From Corinectria fuckeliana (lineage: Eukaryota; Ascomycota; Sordariomycetes; Hypocreales; Nectriaceae), in contig WPDH01000109.1 in assembly GCA_019137255.1 (NCBI GenBank), forward strand, positions 62,001-126,000: 64,000 nucleotides of DNA. Direction: 5' to 3'. Positions 1-11,805 of this stretch are shown here, piece after piece; position 1 is the stretch's first letter; every line of letters begins with the position of its first letter. The position numbers and the translations under genes were made by a program. The notes under the pieces are model-generated. The model did no database searches. It had not been told where the DNA came from and saw only the letters and a program-made list of their open reading frames with translations.

Positions 1-59
1 AGATCGGGAGGGCCGAGTTCTCGGAGACCCCCAAGGGCTTCGGTTCGGGCATCAATTGA
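1..59 (+). CDS. Possible 3' end of an upstream gene (partial)
   Basis: The second reading frame is open from the window edge to a TGA at 57-59 and reads as a short tail ending in PKGFGSGIN. Sixteen of the 18 sense codons end in G or C, the same third-position bias as the clear genes in this window, which is why I treat it as coding. Nothing identifies the family and the rest lies outside the window. It could also be a chance open frame. Confidence 0.35.
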   Translation, partial: IGRAEFSETPKGFGSGIN

Positions 60-627
60 CTCGTGCAGGATCTCCTCAGTTATCCTAGCTCTTGGTCAGT
101 CCAGAGCACTGACGGGTCTCCTTGGCGGGTTGTGCTCACTCAGGCACAGCTGGCGCGACCATGGCGGCGGTCGATTTCTTTGTCGGGGCTGCTGTCTGGA
201 GCACGGGATCGCTGTTGGACAGCCAAAGCCGCCGAGAAAGCTGTAGACGATGCAGCAATCGCCACGGCGACAGATATCGGACAGTTGCGGATTCGCCCGC
301 GTTGGTGGTGGAGCTGGAACAAGCTGTTTGTGCCGGCGGAAGCTGGCCCCTAAAATCTGGCTTGATAGCTGGAGCTAAGATCAAGGGCCGCGAGACGGGA
401 GGAACGTGCAGGCAGCCTTATGCTGCGCCACACTCCACGTGCCCCTTTCAACGCTGTGGCTTGGCGAGGCTGACGCAAACCGCGTCCGGAACGCGGTTTC
501 GACTTACTGGCGAGCTTAATTGGTGCCAAGGAACCGACCAGCTTTAAACATCATCTCAGAGTGGAAGACGTTCATCGCCGCAGGTCCGAATGTCGGCGTC
601 AATATTGGTGGTACAGTAGCTACAACC
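60..627. other. Intergenic / HIR3 upstream region
   Basis: No supportable gene. Overlapping open frames on both strands lack recognisable motifs. This stretch probably holds the promoter and 5' UTR of the HIR3 homologue. Confidence 0.5.
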
Positions 628-3600
628 ATGGTAATCATCTTGCGACCGTTGCTGCGGTTCTTATGCTAATGTTGTGATTCAGCCAGCTTTCCAGGCCATC
701 AACCTCGAGCCGGAGGAGAGCATTGACGAGCAGGTCGACACCTCCAGGGAGCTCCATGTCCGTCTTACGCCCCGGCGCCCCGTTTACCATACATATCTGA
801 TTTCGTCTTAGGTCGACGAAGCTCTCAAGCGTTTCCAGAATGCCTTGAAGCTCCATGCGCAGGGCGCCCGATCGCGAGACGCCGCCGGCGCTGCCTACGA
901 CAACCTGTTTGAATCCGAGATCTTCAAGTACCGTGAAGCGAAAACCGACTACGAACGAGCCGAACTACATGCAGATGGCCAGCCGGAGGTCTCACAGCTA
1001 GACTCTTTCGCCGACGAGCTAGATGTCGATGCTGGGGGAGCGGATGGCGTGGCCGCGAGCCTTTCGCAGGCACTCTACCTCTCGTACAAAAATTACGGCC
1101 AGTTCTTTGTCGACAAGTTCAAGGACAAACTCGGCTCAGACCCAGAGTGGAGGTCAAAATCTCGAATCGACTATAATAATGACAACGGACGCAAGGTCAT
1201 GGACAGTTGGGCTGCTGCTCTGGACCAAGATCCTTCTGACCCAGAGCTATGGAGGCGAGCTGCGCGCTTCGCTGCCTCAATGAACAGTGGCAGGCTAAAG
1301 CGCTACTGTTTGGAGTCGGCGGTAGAGCTGGACGACGACCCAGTAGTGATGGAGGTAGATCCTCCCTCATTGGCAGAAGGGCTAGCTGGCGAGCAACTGA
1401 AGCAGCAGCTAAATCTCCTCGATGATGAGGTTGCCTTGTCCCACCCTGTTATGGCACCATGGGTAAAGAAGGAGATGCCGTCCCTGCTTAAACGTCATCT
1501 TGACCCCATCCCATTTCTTCCTGATCCCACGAAATCGCTAGAGCCTCCTGCAGCAAGCCCTGTATACAGTCAACAATCTGTCGAAGATGCAGAGAAACCC
1601 CTTCCAGGACCCTTGGTCCGCAAGAACTCTGTCAGGGCTGTGCTGTCCTGGCCAGGACTTGGGGAGGAGCTGATGGACTGTCTCGAGAATGCTGCTGCGG
1701 CTTTGGATGCTTGCGACCACATTGTGCAGAGCTCTCTACAGGATGTGGAAATGAGATCGCCAACAAACGAGCCAGCAGACGACCCCGAGAGTACCAGTCC
1801 AAATGGCCAAAACGACAATGAGAAGACCGCTGATCAAGATGCCGCCCTTATCGAAGGTGCCAGCAACAAGACGAAGGCCCCTTCAAATGCCAAAGTTTCG
1901 AACGACAAGGAGACATCTGATAGCCCTGTTGAGGGCCGGAAAACGTCTGAAGATGCACCAAAGGAGCGCAGTGTGTCTGTGCCCACTCGGAAGCGATCGC
2001 AATCGACGGCCGGTCTGCCAGACGGAGCCGAAGAGGAAAACGCCGCCGAAAAACGAAGCAAACGGGTTCGAAGACGAGAAACCCTCCAAGCCGAGGAGAC
2101 AGCTGATCCAAGCACGTTGGTTGCAACCCAACTACAGCCTTACCAAGGTGCCGACCAAAATCTGTTTCAGATGACGAAAAGCATCCTCGAAAACCTCGGT
2201 GTGGAGGACAAGGTCACTTTAGAGTCCATCGACGAAATATTGGATTCGTGTGCAGCGGAGGATCGACCAGGGAAGGTTCTGCCACTCGCGGCGAGGGATT
2301 TACGAAGCGTCCTTGTTGATTTCAAGGAGGGAGTCGCCAGAGCTCTACTCAGCAAAAACGAGCAAGCAAGCCTTGGTCTATCGTCCTTCCTGGAACATGC
2401 CAAATCAGGGTCCCAGGATCAGACTACGACCGTTCCTTTTGACGAGGTGCAGGGTCTAAAGGCATTTGCGAAGAAGATTCATCGCAACCGGTCTTGGATG
2501 ACTGGCGAGGACATTGCTTTCGAATGGGTCAGGGCCATTAGCGATAGTTACGCAACAGCTAAATGGTCTGACGCCATGAAAACATCCGTGGTGCAAATGC
2601 TCAACCGCGTGGACTCGGCGTTGTATCTGCGGATCACAGACGAACTGGAGCTCTCAGCCGGCTCTACCGAGAGGCTTGGGCCGCTGGAGAACATTGTACC
2701 CATGTTATTCGAGCTGCACATCGACATCTACGAGCGAATCACCAACCCTAATAGCGTTGTTGATTACGCAACAAGGATGGAAACAAAAGATCGGCTTGAG
2801 AGATGGCTGGATATTGCCTCAGCATATGTCCACTTGTTGGACCGTCCTTCAAATGATGCCCTCACGGCTCGATTTTTATGGGCATCCGTGCTTTCGTCTT
2901 CGCTCTCAGCAAACCCAGTGCGGGAACATATTCTCCTGATGTGGACGTCTCTCCGGGATTTCTTGTCCGAGGAAAAGGTCCCCGAAATAAGACTTCCCAA
3001 CAACCTGGTCATGCCAACGATCTCCGCTGCTGCTGCCGATCGAGAAATCTCAAAGTTAACGACAATGGACTTCTTCCTCGGCCTCTTTCAGGACGACATG
3101 GAGAACCCGGTTCATGTCATCGAGACCCTAGAGCCGGTTCTCAATCCGACATCTGTCTATGCACGTACCCAGAGCGCCGACGATGCTGAAGCCGAAGATG
3201 AGTCCGATTCAACAAATGAACAGAACAAACACCCTGTTTCTGATTGCGCAAGCCAGGGGCTACAGGATCTATGGAAATTTCTACTTAACAGCAGCACTGA
3301 ATTGAGACTCTTCCTGTGGTCGCGATTGGGGGACGCATACGATGCGATTGGGTACACAACCAAGAAATTCTCGTGTCAACTCAAGAGTATCGAGATGATT
3401 ATCTCGGACATTGAGAACAGCACGTATGCCGGGACACCCGTGGATTCTCGAAAACTGCTGTTGATGAGGACCCTCAAGTCCTTGGACCAGCTTCTGATCC
3501 AGTCCCTTTCGCTGGCTCTCAACGACAGCACGTCTTTTGACATAATTGACGATGACCATATCAAAACCACAAGCGCGGCACTCGCAAGGATAAGCTGCTT

Positions 3601-6600
3601 GCTCCATGTCGCAACTCTCTGTGAGGATGAAATCCAGATTAAGATCAGGCCCGCACCATCAGGGAATGCAGCAAGCAACGCTGCTTTCCAGTCCTTGAGG
3701 AGCAAGCTACGAGAAATGCAAGTTCGAGCATGGTCCCTCCAGTACACGCTTTTCCGAGCCGCAATTACAGAACAGAACTCCATCATTGCGCGAGAGAATG
3801 ATCTGGCGGACTTCCTCGCGGCGGTGCATCAAGTCATTGGCATTCGCAAGTTTTGCAAGGCGTCGAACAAAATCTTCCTCAAGATGATGCGCGTCGAGCT
3901 TCTGAAGCTGAAGAAGATCGAGAACTGGGAGGATTACCTGGCACAGGTGCTCTATGATCTTCACGGCTTGAAGCTTGGTGCTGGAGTTTGGGAGATCCAG
4001 GATCACGCCTGTCCACCCGAGAAGCTGGAGAAGCGCCAGAGCATGCAGTTGGTCGAGAGAGTCACCATACTCGCCAATCGTATGCCGATGAAGGATCTCC
4101 TAAAGTCGGATTTGAAGACGACTATCGACCACATGCAGCAGACTGTCGGGCAGACCAAGTCAACTCCTCAAATGATTCACAACTTGCGCAACTTTTCCGA
4201 GTTTCTTAAGAAGCCTATTCACCCGCTGCGCCTTTATCGGGCCCTGTTTGGAGGCGTATCTGTCGACGCGGTGTCCGTAAACACGCCAGAGACGGCACTT
4301 GCTAGGCACGGGTGGTTCTTTTTACTGGGGATGATGGCGTTGACGAAGTTCAAGGGAGTCGATCTGAACCGTCGGCAGACTCCCGGTGCCACGGATGACT
4401 TGCGAATTGGCGCCACCTTCTTGAGGCTCCAGCTGCAGTTTACGGCGGATAAGTGGGATGCTTGGTTTCGTCTGGCTGAGTGCTTCGATTACGAACTTGA
4501 CGAGGCTGTTCTGTGGACCGCGGACAAGATGAACAAGGACCGGCCGGAGCTCGTCAAGTTTCAGCGCAACGCCATTCACTGTTACACCCTCGCCCTCTCG
4601 CACTCGCGAAACATGGATGTTGATACTCATGATGGAGACCCTCTGCACGACCTCTATCACAAGTTTGCAATGCGGCTGTACGCATCAAGTCGCGAACCCT
4701 TCGCCATGGAGCCGTTTCATCATTCCGAGCAAGAGAGGTTCTTCATCCAGAGCATGGGAGCCGGTACCTTCAAGCGGATTTTGCACGACCAAATGACGGA
4801 ATACAAAGTCTGGAAATTTGCAGCCAAGTTGTTCAGGATGGCCATGGCCCGAAAGCCGGAGAACTGGAAGTAAGTGATCCTCCAGACCTGGCAAGTGATC
4901 AAGGCTAATCGGAGATAGAAACCCCTATATGCTTGCCAAGTGCTACTGGAAAATGTACCAGACCCCAGCCGAGAAGCTTGACGAGAAAGATTTGCGATCC
5001 AAGGTCACGATCGAGGGGCTCTTGAGCACCCTGAAGAAAGCTGTGGAAGTGGCCTACAGTGCTCGAAAATCGAGGAGTAGCGAGCCCATCTTTGAGCCGC
5101 ACTACAAGATTGTTTCTATCCTACACAAGCTGGTCATGCGAAAAGAGCTGACATCTGCCGAGGCTGCCGCGATTCTCTCGAAGCAGCCTTTCGGTCTCGT
5201 TGTCCACCCAGATGACCACTTTGCTTCGTTTTCTGAGCCGGAGGATTGGGAAGAGTACATTATTCGCAACCTGTCCAAGCTGAGAGATAAGGACAAGTCT
5301 AACTGGCAACACCGAATCATTATGCGACATGCCCGAATACTATTCGACGAGGGTACTTCGATGCAGGGTCCTGACAGCAACGTCGAAGCCAGGGCGGCCT
5401 TTGCCATTCTGAGGGAGAGCATGCTGACCAAGACGATGGTGATGAATGTCTGGAAGTGCGACGCTGAGAGACCGGGTCGTCACCACGTCTACACCGAACA
5501 ATACGTCCGCTTCATGACCAGGTTGCTTGTTATCATGGCTGACCTCAGCAACATGGAGCAGCTTCTGAGGAGATTGCGTAAGAAGGGCGCAGACTTTTAT
5601 CACTTTGTTGATCTATGGCAGTCGTGCTGCATGGCGTACTTGAAGCTGCTCCGACAGGGCTATCATGTCCGTCCAGTGGTGGATGACACCTTCAAGTCGA
5701 TGTCAAGCGAGGAGTTTGACATTGTTAGTGAACGGATTTCGGACTGGGCCGCCAGCGATGGCGTCGAGGTCCCAGTCTTCAACTGCATGAAAGATGCCAT
5801 CGAGCTGAAGAAGCTCAACGCCAACCTTATGAAGGTCACGCCCATTGACGACCTTCTCAACGACTGCTACTCGAAGATATACCTCGAAGTGGCCAAGACG
5901 TTGCCCGGCCCGGAACCCAGCAAGATCATTGAAGAACGCAACAACGCCAAGGAAGCCGCCGCTCAAGTCGAAGCTGCCGCCCAAGCAGAGGCCGCTGCAC
6001 AGGCGGAGTCGAAGTCGAGCAACTCGCTCAGCAACCTTCTCAATCCTTCTAACGGCCAAGAAAGCATCGCCGGCACCGCGACACCTCTGGAGGCCGACAA
6101 GCAAGAAGCCGCGCCCCGGCCCAGGAGGGCTGGAGTTAGGAGACCCGATGTCCTGCGAAAGGCGGAGCAAGCTGTGGTTCGGGCGTTGGAAGCCCCCAAG
6201 ACGAGCAAGAGTCGGGTCGGCAGCGTGTCGAGTGGCAAGCAGGGAAGCCACACGCCAAACCCGCCGGCGAGTGAAGCTGGCACCGACGACGACGGGCCCG
6301 ATGCGCAAGTCCGAAGAGAAGCCGGAGAGGATGTCGACATGAAGGATGCGAGAGAGCATGACGAAGGCGGTGAAGAAGATGGCGGCGAGGAGGAAGGCGG
6401 CGAAGAAGATGGCGCGGATGACAAGGCTAGCGAGAAGGACGGGGGGGAGAGCGAGCTGGGAAGTATTCACGACTCTGCGGATGATGAGAGCGACCTGAGC
6501 GACCTAAGCGACGTGCCCGAAGGATATGATGAGGAGATGCCTCCAGGGCTCATGTTCCCCAACCTTGGCCGGTCACCAGACAGCGGAGACTCCAGCGGCG

Positions 6601-6836
6601 AGGACGCCGACAGCGAGAGCGAGGGCGACGAGGAAGCTGAGGAGAGTCAGGGGGAAGAAGGCGCCGAGGAAGCCGAGGAAGCCGAGGAAGAGGAAGGGGA
6701 AGACCACGAAGAGGAAGGGGAAGACCACGAAGAGGAAGAGCAAGAACACCATGCACATGAAGATACCGAAATGGCTGATGCCGATGATGAAACAGCGCCC
6801 GCGACTCCGGAGGGAACGGCAGGGCCGGAGGCGTAG
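628..6836 (+). CDS. HIR3: HIR complex subunit, Hir3/CABIN1 homologue
   Basis: Predicted scaffold subunit of the HIR histone chaperone, which deposits H3-H4 outside replication and represses histone genes in the nucleus. Model of four exons: 628-630, 683-757, 812-4869 and 4919-6836, giving 2,017 residues. The start codon is a one-codon exon followed at once by a GTAATC donor; the N-terminus then reads MPAFQAINLEPEE and, after a second intron with a GTCCGT donor, VDEALKRFQNALKLHAQG, which is the conserved Hir3 opening. The body is helical and TPR-like (for example around ALYLSYKNYGQFF and the RFLWASVLSSSL region). The last roughly 300 residues are low complexity: Ala/Gln-rich, then an Asp/Glu-rich acidic tail typical of histone-binding proteins. 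The final intron (4870-4918) joins RKPENW to KNPYMLAKCYWKMY. The first two introns are inferred from the protein match; the long exons are secure. Confidence 0.85.
6690..6731 (+). repeat. 21-bp tandem repeat in the HIR3 acidic tail
   Basis: Two exact copies of a 21-base unit coding for an EEGEDHE-type heptad, preceded by 9-base GAGGAAGCC-like repeats at about 6669-6690. In-frame slippage here would change only the length of the acidic tail. Confidence 0.8.
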
Positions 6837-7272
6837 CGCTCAGGGTTGGAGGGCTGCGCTGCTTTGTAAATGGAATGATTGTACAACAATGAGGCTAGGG
6901 ATGTCTAGGGATAGGAGTTTCAGGCTCATTGATAGGTTACATGGTTCATGGTCAGTGCGGCGTGAATCTTTGAGAGTTGGTGTTTTCGCTGCATGTTTGG
7001 CATTATTTCTGCGAAGCACATCACATCTAGTAGTGACGAATCCAGGAGCCGAGTCTATCATGAATCGCCCTTATCGTCGGGGAGTCAGTCAGTTAGTCGC
7101 ATGCTTTTGACTATTTACTGGGTGGTGGGAAAAGACGAGCTCCAATCAAGTTCTATGAACTGCCATGTCTCAGATACCTGGTCAAGTTAGGACATGCACG
7201 TATTAGACAGGACAGAGAGTAAAATACAGACAAAAAAGAAGCGAAAATGCAAGTGCAAAAAAGGTTGAACGA
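6837..7272. other. Intergenic, HIR3 3' UTR side
   Basis: No gene seen. Contains the probable HIR3 3' UTR and then the flank of the tRNA gene. Confidence 0.5.
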
Positions 7273-7359
7273 TCCCCGAGACCTGGCTCGAACAGGTGAC
7301 CTTTCGGTAACGAAGGTGGCAGTTACAGCCGAACGCTCTTCCAGCTGAGCTACTCGGGG
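7273..7359 (-). tRNA. tRNA-Tyr (anticodon GUA) with a 14-nt intron
   Basis: Reading the minus strand, the acceptor stem CCCCGAG (7359-7353) pairs with CTCGGGG (7280-7274), with discriminator A at 7273. The D arm is GCTC..GAGC. The anticodon stem TTCGG pairs with CCGAA, and the T arm is ACCTG-TTCGAGC-CAGGT. The anticodon GTA lies at 7326-7324. One base after the anticodon a 14-nt intron (7322-7309) interrupts the loop, the usual position for nuclear tRNA introns. The C1:G72 pair is the eukaryotic tRNA-Tyr identity element and supports the assignment. Confidence 0.95.
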
Positions 7360-8143
7360 AGTGATTCTTGGATGACGTCGGCGATTCTTGCAGGGAATAT
7401 GAATGAGTGGCGGCTGGTTGGTGATAAGGACTGGGAGAGCAAGAAAAAGAGGAAGCCGAGCTGTTGCGATCCTGTGTGACTATCAGACTGGTTCCTTCAG
7501 GAGATCATGTCGATGCTTGACTTTTCGCTCTCGTTCACGCTGGCGAGGTCATGTCCTCCTGTCTTAACTACCGCTTCGTGTTAATGACACTTGGCTCTTG
7601 GCAAGTTGGCTCCAAGATGGACTTGATTGTCCTCCCCTTGAATTAGCAAGTATGGAGAACTAGCTAGTCATTTCAGAACATTGCTCTTCCATGACACTCT
7701 CCCGCAACCTGATTCTTTTGTCTGATTCGAATCAAGCTTTCCAACTTACACCGGCTACCTGGTTTAAAAACAGCCTTCACTTCGGAACCACAAGTCAGAG
7801 CTTAATGGCCAGCGTTGCTTCGTAATAAATCTCGAGGTGCCGGATCTCTTGCGTAGTATTCTAAACGTTGAATAAGTCAGAAGTTGGATAATGAACACTG
7901 ATCCAAGATCACTCTTGGCTGCAAAGCTGTCTTTAATCCATGCACACATATCGAACAAAAGATGTGCAGTTCTGCAGTTCGCATGACCTCAGGTTTCTGG
8001 GCACTCGAGCATCAGTTGTAAATGAAAACCAGCCCAAGCTGTGTATAAGAAAAGGATTACTGCCAGTCTCTCCAGAAGGACACGGTACAGTATCGCAACC
8101 ACTCTCGCCATTGTTTCCACTCTTGCGCAAGCCACGAAACTCT
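7360..8143. other. Intergenic, no feature seen
   Basis: Short open frames on both strands without motifs. The part nearest 8143 is the 3' flank of the AA14-like gene. Confidence 0.5.
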
Positions 8144-9294
8144 CTAGGCGAAGATGTCGCCTTGAGCACCATCCATAAAACCCATGCGCTGGTTGTAAGT
8201 CGGCGTCTTCCCGTCGGGAGGCGAGACGTTGTTGCCCTCGGCCTCTGCATTGCATTTGAGAGTCAGTCAGCTGGCCACGAAGACTCTTGATGCAGAGCTC
8301 ACTTACGGCTCCACGCCATCATCTGCTTGGGGCCGGGAACACACTTGGACGGATCGTCCCTGCACCACACCGGGGCCTTGGGCTTGCCGAGCGTCCTAGT
8401 GGACGTGCTGCCGGTGACCTTGCAGCGGTGGTTCTGCATGTACATGTTCGGCTGGCCACCTGAGCGGTTGTTAGCGAGTGTCGGGGGTTTTATATGCAAA
8501 GGGGAGGGGGGGGGGGGACTAACAGCCATCGGGGATCCAGAGCCACGCGCAGTAGCAGCCTTCCTCGGGGCACTCGGGCAAATCGGCCGGGACATCGTAC
8601 CACGTCTCGCGGAAGAAGGGAGAGCTGGCGGGAGTTTGGGTGAGTTACGACAACCTTTTATACAAGCTAACATGGCCGAAAGGAGACGTACTAGTACCGC
8701 ACGGAGAAGACGACGAGGTTGTCCATGGTCACCCTGGAGATGTCGCTCTCGTAGGAAATAGCCCACGCGGTCCCGCCGGTCGACTCGATGCTGCGGGTGT
8801 GCAGCTCGCCGCCGGAGCCGTCGCCGCCATCGAGGAGGCAGCCGGGCGGGTTGCCGGGCCCGCGCCAGGGCACGGAGCGGTTCTTGCCGTCCTGCCACTC
8901 GGTGGCGAGGCGGCCGTCATAGGACAGCGTGGTGAAGGCGCGGTTGTTGGCCAGCTCCGTCACGAAGGACTTGCCGGCGGGCAGCTCGAGGAACTCGCCG
9001 GCGGCGGGCGGGACGACGTCGCAGCCGCGGTCGGCCTGCATCCACCACGCGGCCTTGGGGAGGTCGTAGAGCGGGTTGACGGCCAGGTTGGTGTTGGGGC
9101 TGTCGACGGAGGAGTCGTTGCCACCCTGGGAAGTGAGGAGGGTTAGCTGCCGTGCTTCGGAGTGAGGGTATGGTATCAGCATCAGCATCGTTGTCAACGC
9201 CGGGTTTTACCTTGCAGTACATGCCCGCGTTCCACGACGCGATGTGGGCGCTCGCCGCCGTAGCGAGGGACAGAAGAATGGCGGAAGAGTACAT
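8144..9294 (-). CDS. Secreted AA14-like lytic polysaccharide monooxygenase
   Basis: Five exons on the minus strand: 9294-9211, 9125-8692, 8624-8524, 8459-8307 and 8244-8144; 290 residues. A 16-residue signal peptide (MYSSAILLSLATAASA) ends directly before a histidine, so the mature protein would start HIASWNAGMYCK, as required for the copper 'histidine brace' of LPMOs. A second candidate brace histidine is His137 in GGELHTRS. Other landmarks are NTNLAVNPLYDLP, GTAWAISYESD, TMDNLVVFSV, a Cys-rich stretch CPEEGCYCAWLW, and QPNMYMQ. These fit the AA14 family, described as acting oxidatively on plant cell-wall xylan; the substrate of this copy is inferred. Intron 3 carries a long G tract on the plus strand near 8501-8517. 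The family assignment is from memory of motifs; other 'HIA'-type LPMO-like families are the main alternative. Confidence 0.75.
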
Positions 9295-10284
9295 GTTGTG
9301 CTGGAGATGGATGGAATGATCGACTGTGAGAATCAGTGGCTGATTGAATGAATATGACTGCAATGAAAGGACGGTGCAAGACTAGGCACCGGGAGAAGTG
9401 AACACAGGTTGAACTGAAAGGATGATGAGGCTTGTTTTGGAGTCTCACAACCCAACGACTTATATACATCATCTTCAAAACCCATCTCCAAGGCCCCGCG
9501 ACGCTAGACAGTTCAGCCGCCACCGGGAGCCAGCCTCTCACAGTCTCACAGTCTCAACTTCTTGTCTGTGGAACTCGTCTGCAGCCCTTCATCTCGCTCC
9601 TTCGTCCACCCGCAGCATTGGCCAGCAGCCCGGGAGCGGCCGCCCAGCAGGAAAGCAAACAGGGATGAAATCGCGACGGTGCTTTTCGAAAGGAGCGCGG
9701 AGATGAAACAAGTGGCGGGCCCGGAGTCACATATGCGCGCGTAAGCCCCATCGGCAATCAGTCATGTTCGACTAATCCGGGCTGTTCCGAACTCTTGGGA
9801 TTGTTTCAAACAGACGAGGCGGCGTCTTTAGCCCGGGCGTTTGGGGCCGCGACTAGCTGTACGTCGCGTGCAGGTGGCTTGACTGAAAGAATCCTCGGTT
9901 TGTTCTGCATGAAGATGGGGGATGCCCGTCTCTATAGATGTGTTGCTGGAGGATGGGTTGAGTAATTGAGGCACGAGAAACGAGAAGGGTGGCCTTGCAG
10001 AAGCCTATGACATGATCAACATCCAGGAAAATTAGAGCCGATCCTGTTTGCCTCCCTGTGAGATGAAACTAGCCGAGTTGAAACACAAGGCGCTGTTTCC
10101 TACATAAACCCAGGACATAAACACAGGAACAGCGGCCGCCGCCCAAAAAGCACATGGTCTCGACTCATAGAAAACAGCATCATTATTAAGTGCGAGTTTT
10201 AATTTAGTAAAGCAATCATCAAGTTGCAGACTCGTCAACACGACAGTAATCACCATCAACACGCGGACTCATCCGCCATCCTAA
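9295..10284. other. Intergenic: LPMO promoter and RRP3 3' flank
   Basis: No gene seen. Open frames here lack motifs and conflict with each other. Both flanking genes run on the minus strand, so the region splits into the LPMO promoter (left) and the RRP3 3' UTR (right). Confidence 0.5.
9460..9466 (-). promoter_or_regulatory. TATA-like box upstream of the LPMO gene
   Basis: The minus strand reads TATATAA about 166 bases before the start codon at 9294. Confidence 0.35.
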
Positions 10285-11805
10285 TCAACCCTCTTCCTTG
10301 TCCTGGTCGTCCCGCCTGCGTTTAGGTCCATCCCGCTTCGACCGACTCCCACCCTTGAGCACACTGCCCTTTTTGCCGCGGTCCTCGGTCAAGTTCTTCA
10401 TCTCATTCCTCGCGTGCCGCTGCGCATCCTCGATTCGCGGCTGGAACGTCATCACCTCCTCCTTGACCGTCGGGTACTCCTGCAGCTTCTTGCCCAGGGC
10501 AGCCTCGATTCGCAGGTAGATTTCCACGTCGTATTGGGTCACCAGGCTGATGGCCACACCTGACTTTCCGGCACGCGCCGTGCGTCCCACGCGATGGATG
10601 TACGTCTTGGAGTCCTGCGGGAGGTCGAGGTTGAGAATCACATCGACCTTGGGGATATCGAGACCACGGGCCGCGACATCGGTGGCGACGAGGATGTCGC
10701 GCGTGCCGGCTCGGAACTTGTTCAGCGCGCCCAGACGAGCTGACTGGGAGAGCTGGCCGTGGAGTGGGATCGCCCCAAAGCCCAGCGTCCGCAGCAGGAT
10801 GGCGATTCGCTGCGTCTCCCAGACTGTACGCGTGAAGATGATGCACGACTGGCCCGCATGCTCGTTGACGAGGTAGATGAGGTAGGTGTCCTTCTGAGGA
10901 TGAGGGATGAAAACGTAGTACTGCAGTAGAGTCGACACCGTCTGGTACTTGTTGGAGCTGATGCTGACTCGCACGGGGTCCCTCAAACTAGCTCTTTGCA
11001 AGCTCTCAATCTTGGAGCTGAGCGTCGCAGAGAACAGATACGTCCTTCGCTCACGAGGAACAAACTTGAGGATTTTGTCGATGCTGGGTCCAAAGTCCAT
11101 GTCGAGCAGACGATCGGCTTCGTCCATGATGAGATACTTGAGCGTCCGCAGAGAGAAGCCCTTGGTCTTCTCGAGATGGTCCACCAGACGACCCGGAGTC
11201 GCCACGATGATGTGCGGCTTCTTGCCCAGGGCAATCGACTGCGGGACCATGTCCAATCCGCCCACAATCACGGCGCATCGTAGAGATATCAGCGACCCGA
11301 GCGCTTCAAACGCCTGGCCGATCTGGGACGCCAGTTCTCGGGTCGGGGCGAGGACGAGGCCGAACAGCGGCTGGGGCTTGTCGAGGAGGGCCTGGAGGAC
11401 AGGCAGCGCAAACGCCGCCGTCTTTCCGCTACCAGTTTCGGCGAGACCGATGATGTCGCGGCCTTGCAGCGCGAGGGGAATGGACTTTTCCTGGATCGGG
11501 GTGGGATTCGTGTAACCGAGTGCCTCACAGGCTTCGCAAAGAGCATCAACAACTCCCTAGAAATCACGTCAGTCCGGTCCATTAACGGCAATTTTTATGC
11601 GGCTCACAAGGTCCTTGAACGTCTTCTTGGGAGCGTCAGTGGACTCTTCGGCGGAGGCGGCTTCGAGAGTCGTTGATTCTTCCTCGGTAGACGGCTCGGG
11701 AGAATCCTTGACGGGAGGTTCGTCCTTCTTTACGGCAGGCTTCTCCACGGCATGCTTCTTCTTTGGCGCCTCGTGCGCAACCTTTCTTCGTTTCGCAGTG
11801 TTCAT
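10285..11805 (-). CDS. RRP3: DEAD-box RNA helicase, Rrp3/DDX47 type
   Basis: ATP-dependent RNA helicase predicted to act in the nucleolus in early pre-rRNA cleavage and 18S maturation. Two exons, 11805-11608 and 11556-10285, with a 51-nt intron; 489 residues. All helicase motifs are present in order: Q motif GYTNPTPIQ (about 80-88), Walker A AETGSGKT (105-112), PTRELA, TPGR (186-189), DEAD (211-214), SAT (242-244), then ARGLD and HRVGRTAR in the second RecA domain. The N-terminus is Lys/Glu-rich and the C-terminus is basic (KRDGPKRRRDD), usual for nucleolar helicases. I chose MNTAKRRK as the start; an in-frame ATG at 11886 would add 27 mostly hydrophobic residues. The gene is divergent from the SSF1-type gene, with 277 bases between start codons. 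Confidence 0.92.

Noticed and set aside
5703..6470. 255-codon open frame on the minus strand
   Set aside because: Antisense of the HIR3 low-complexity tail.
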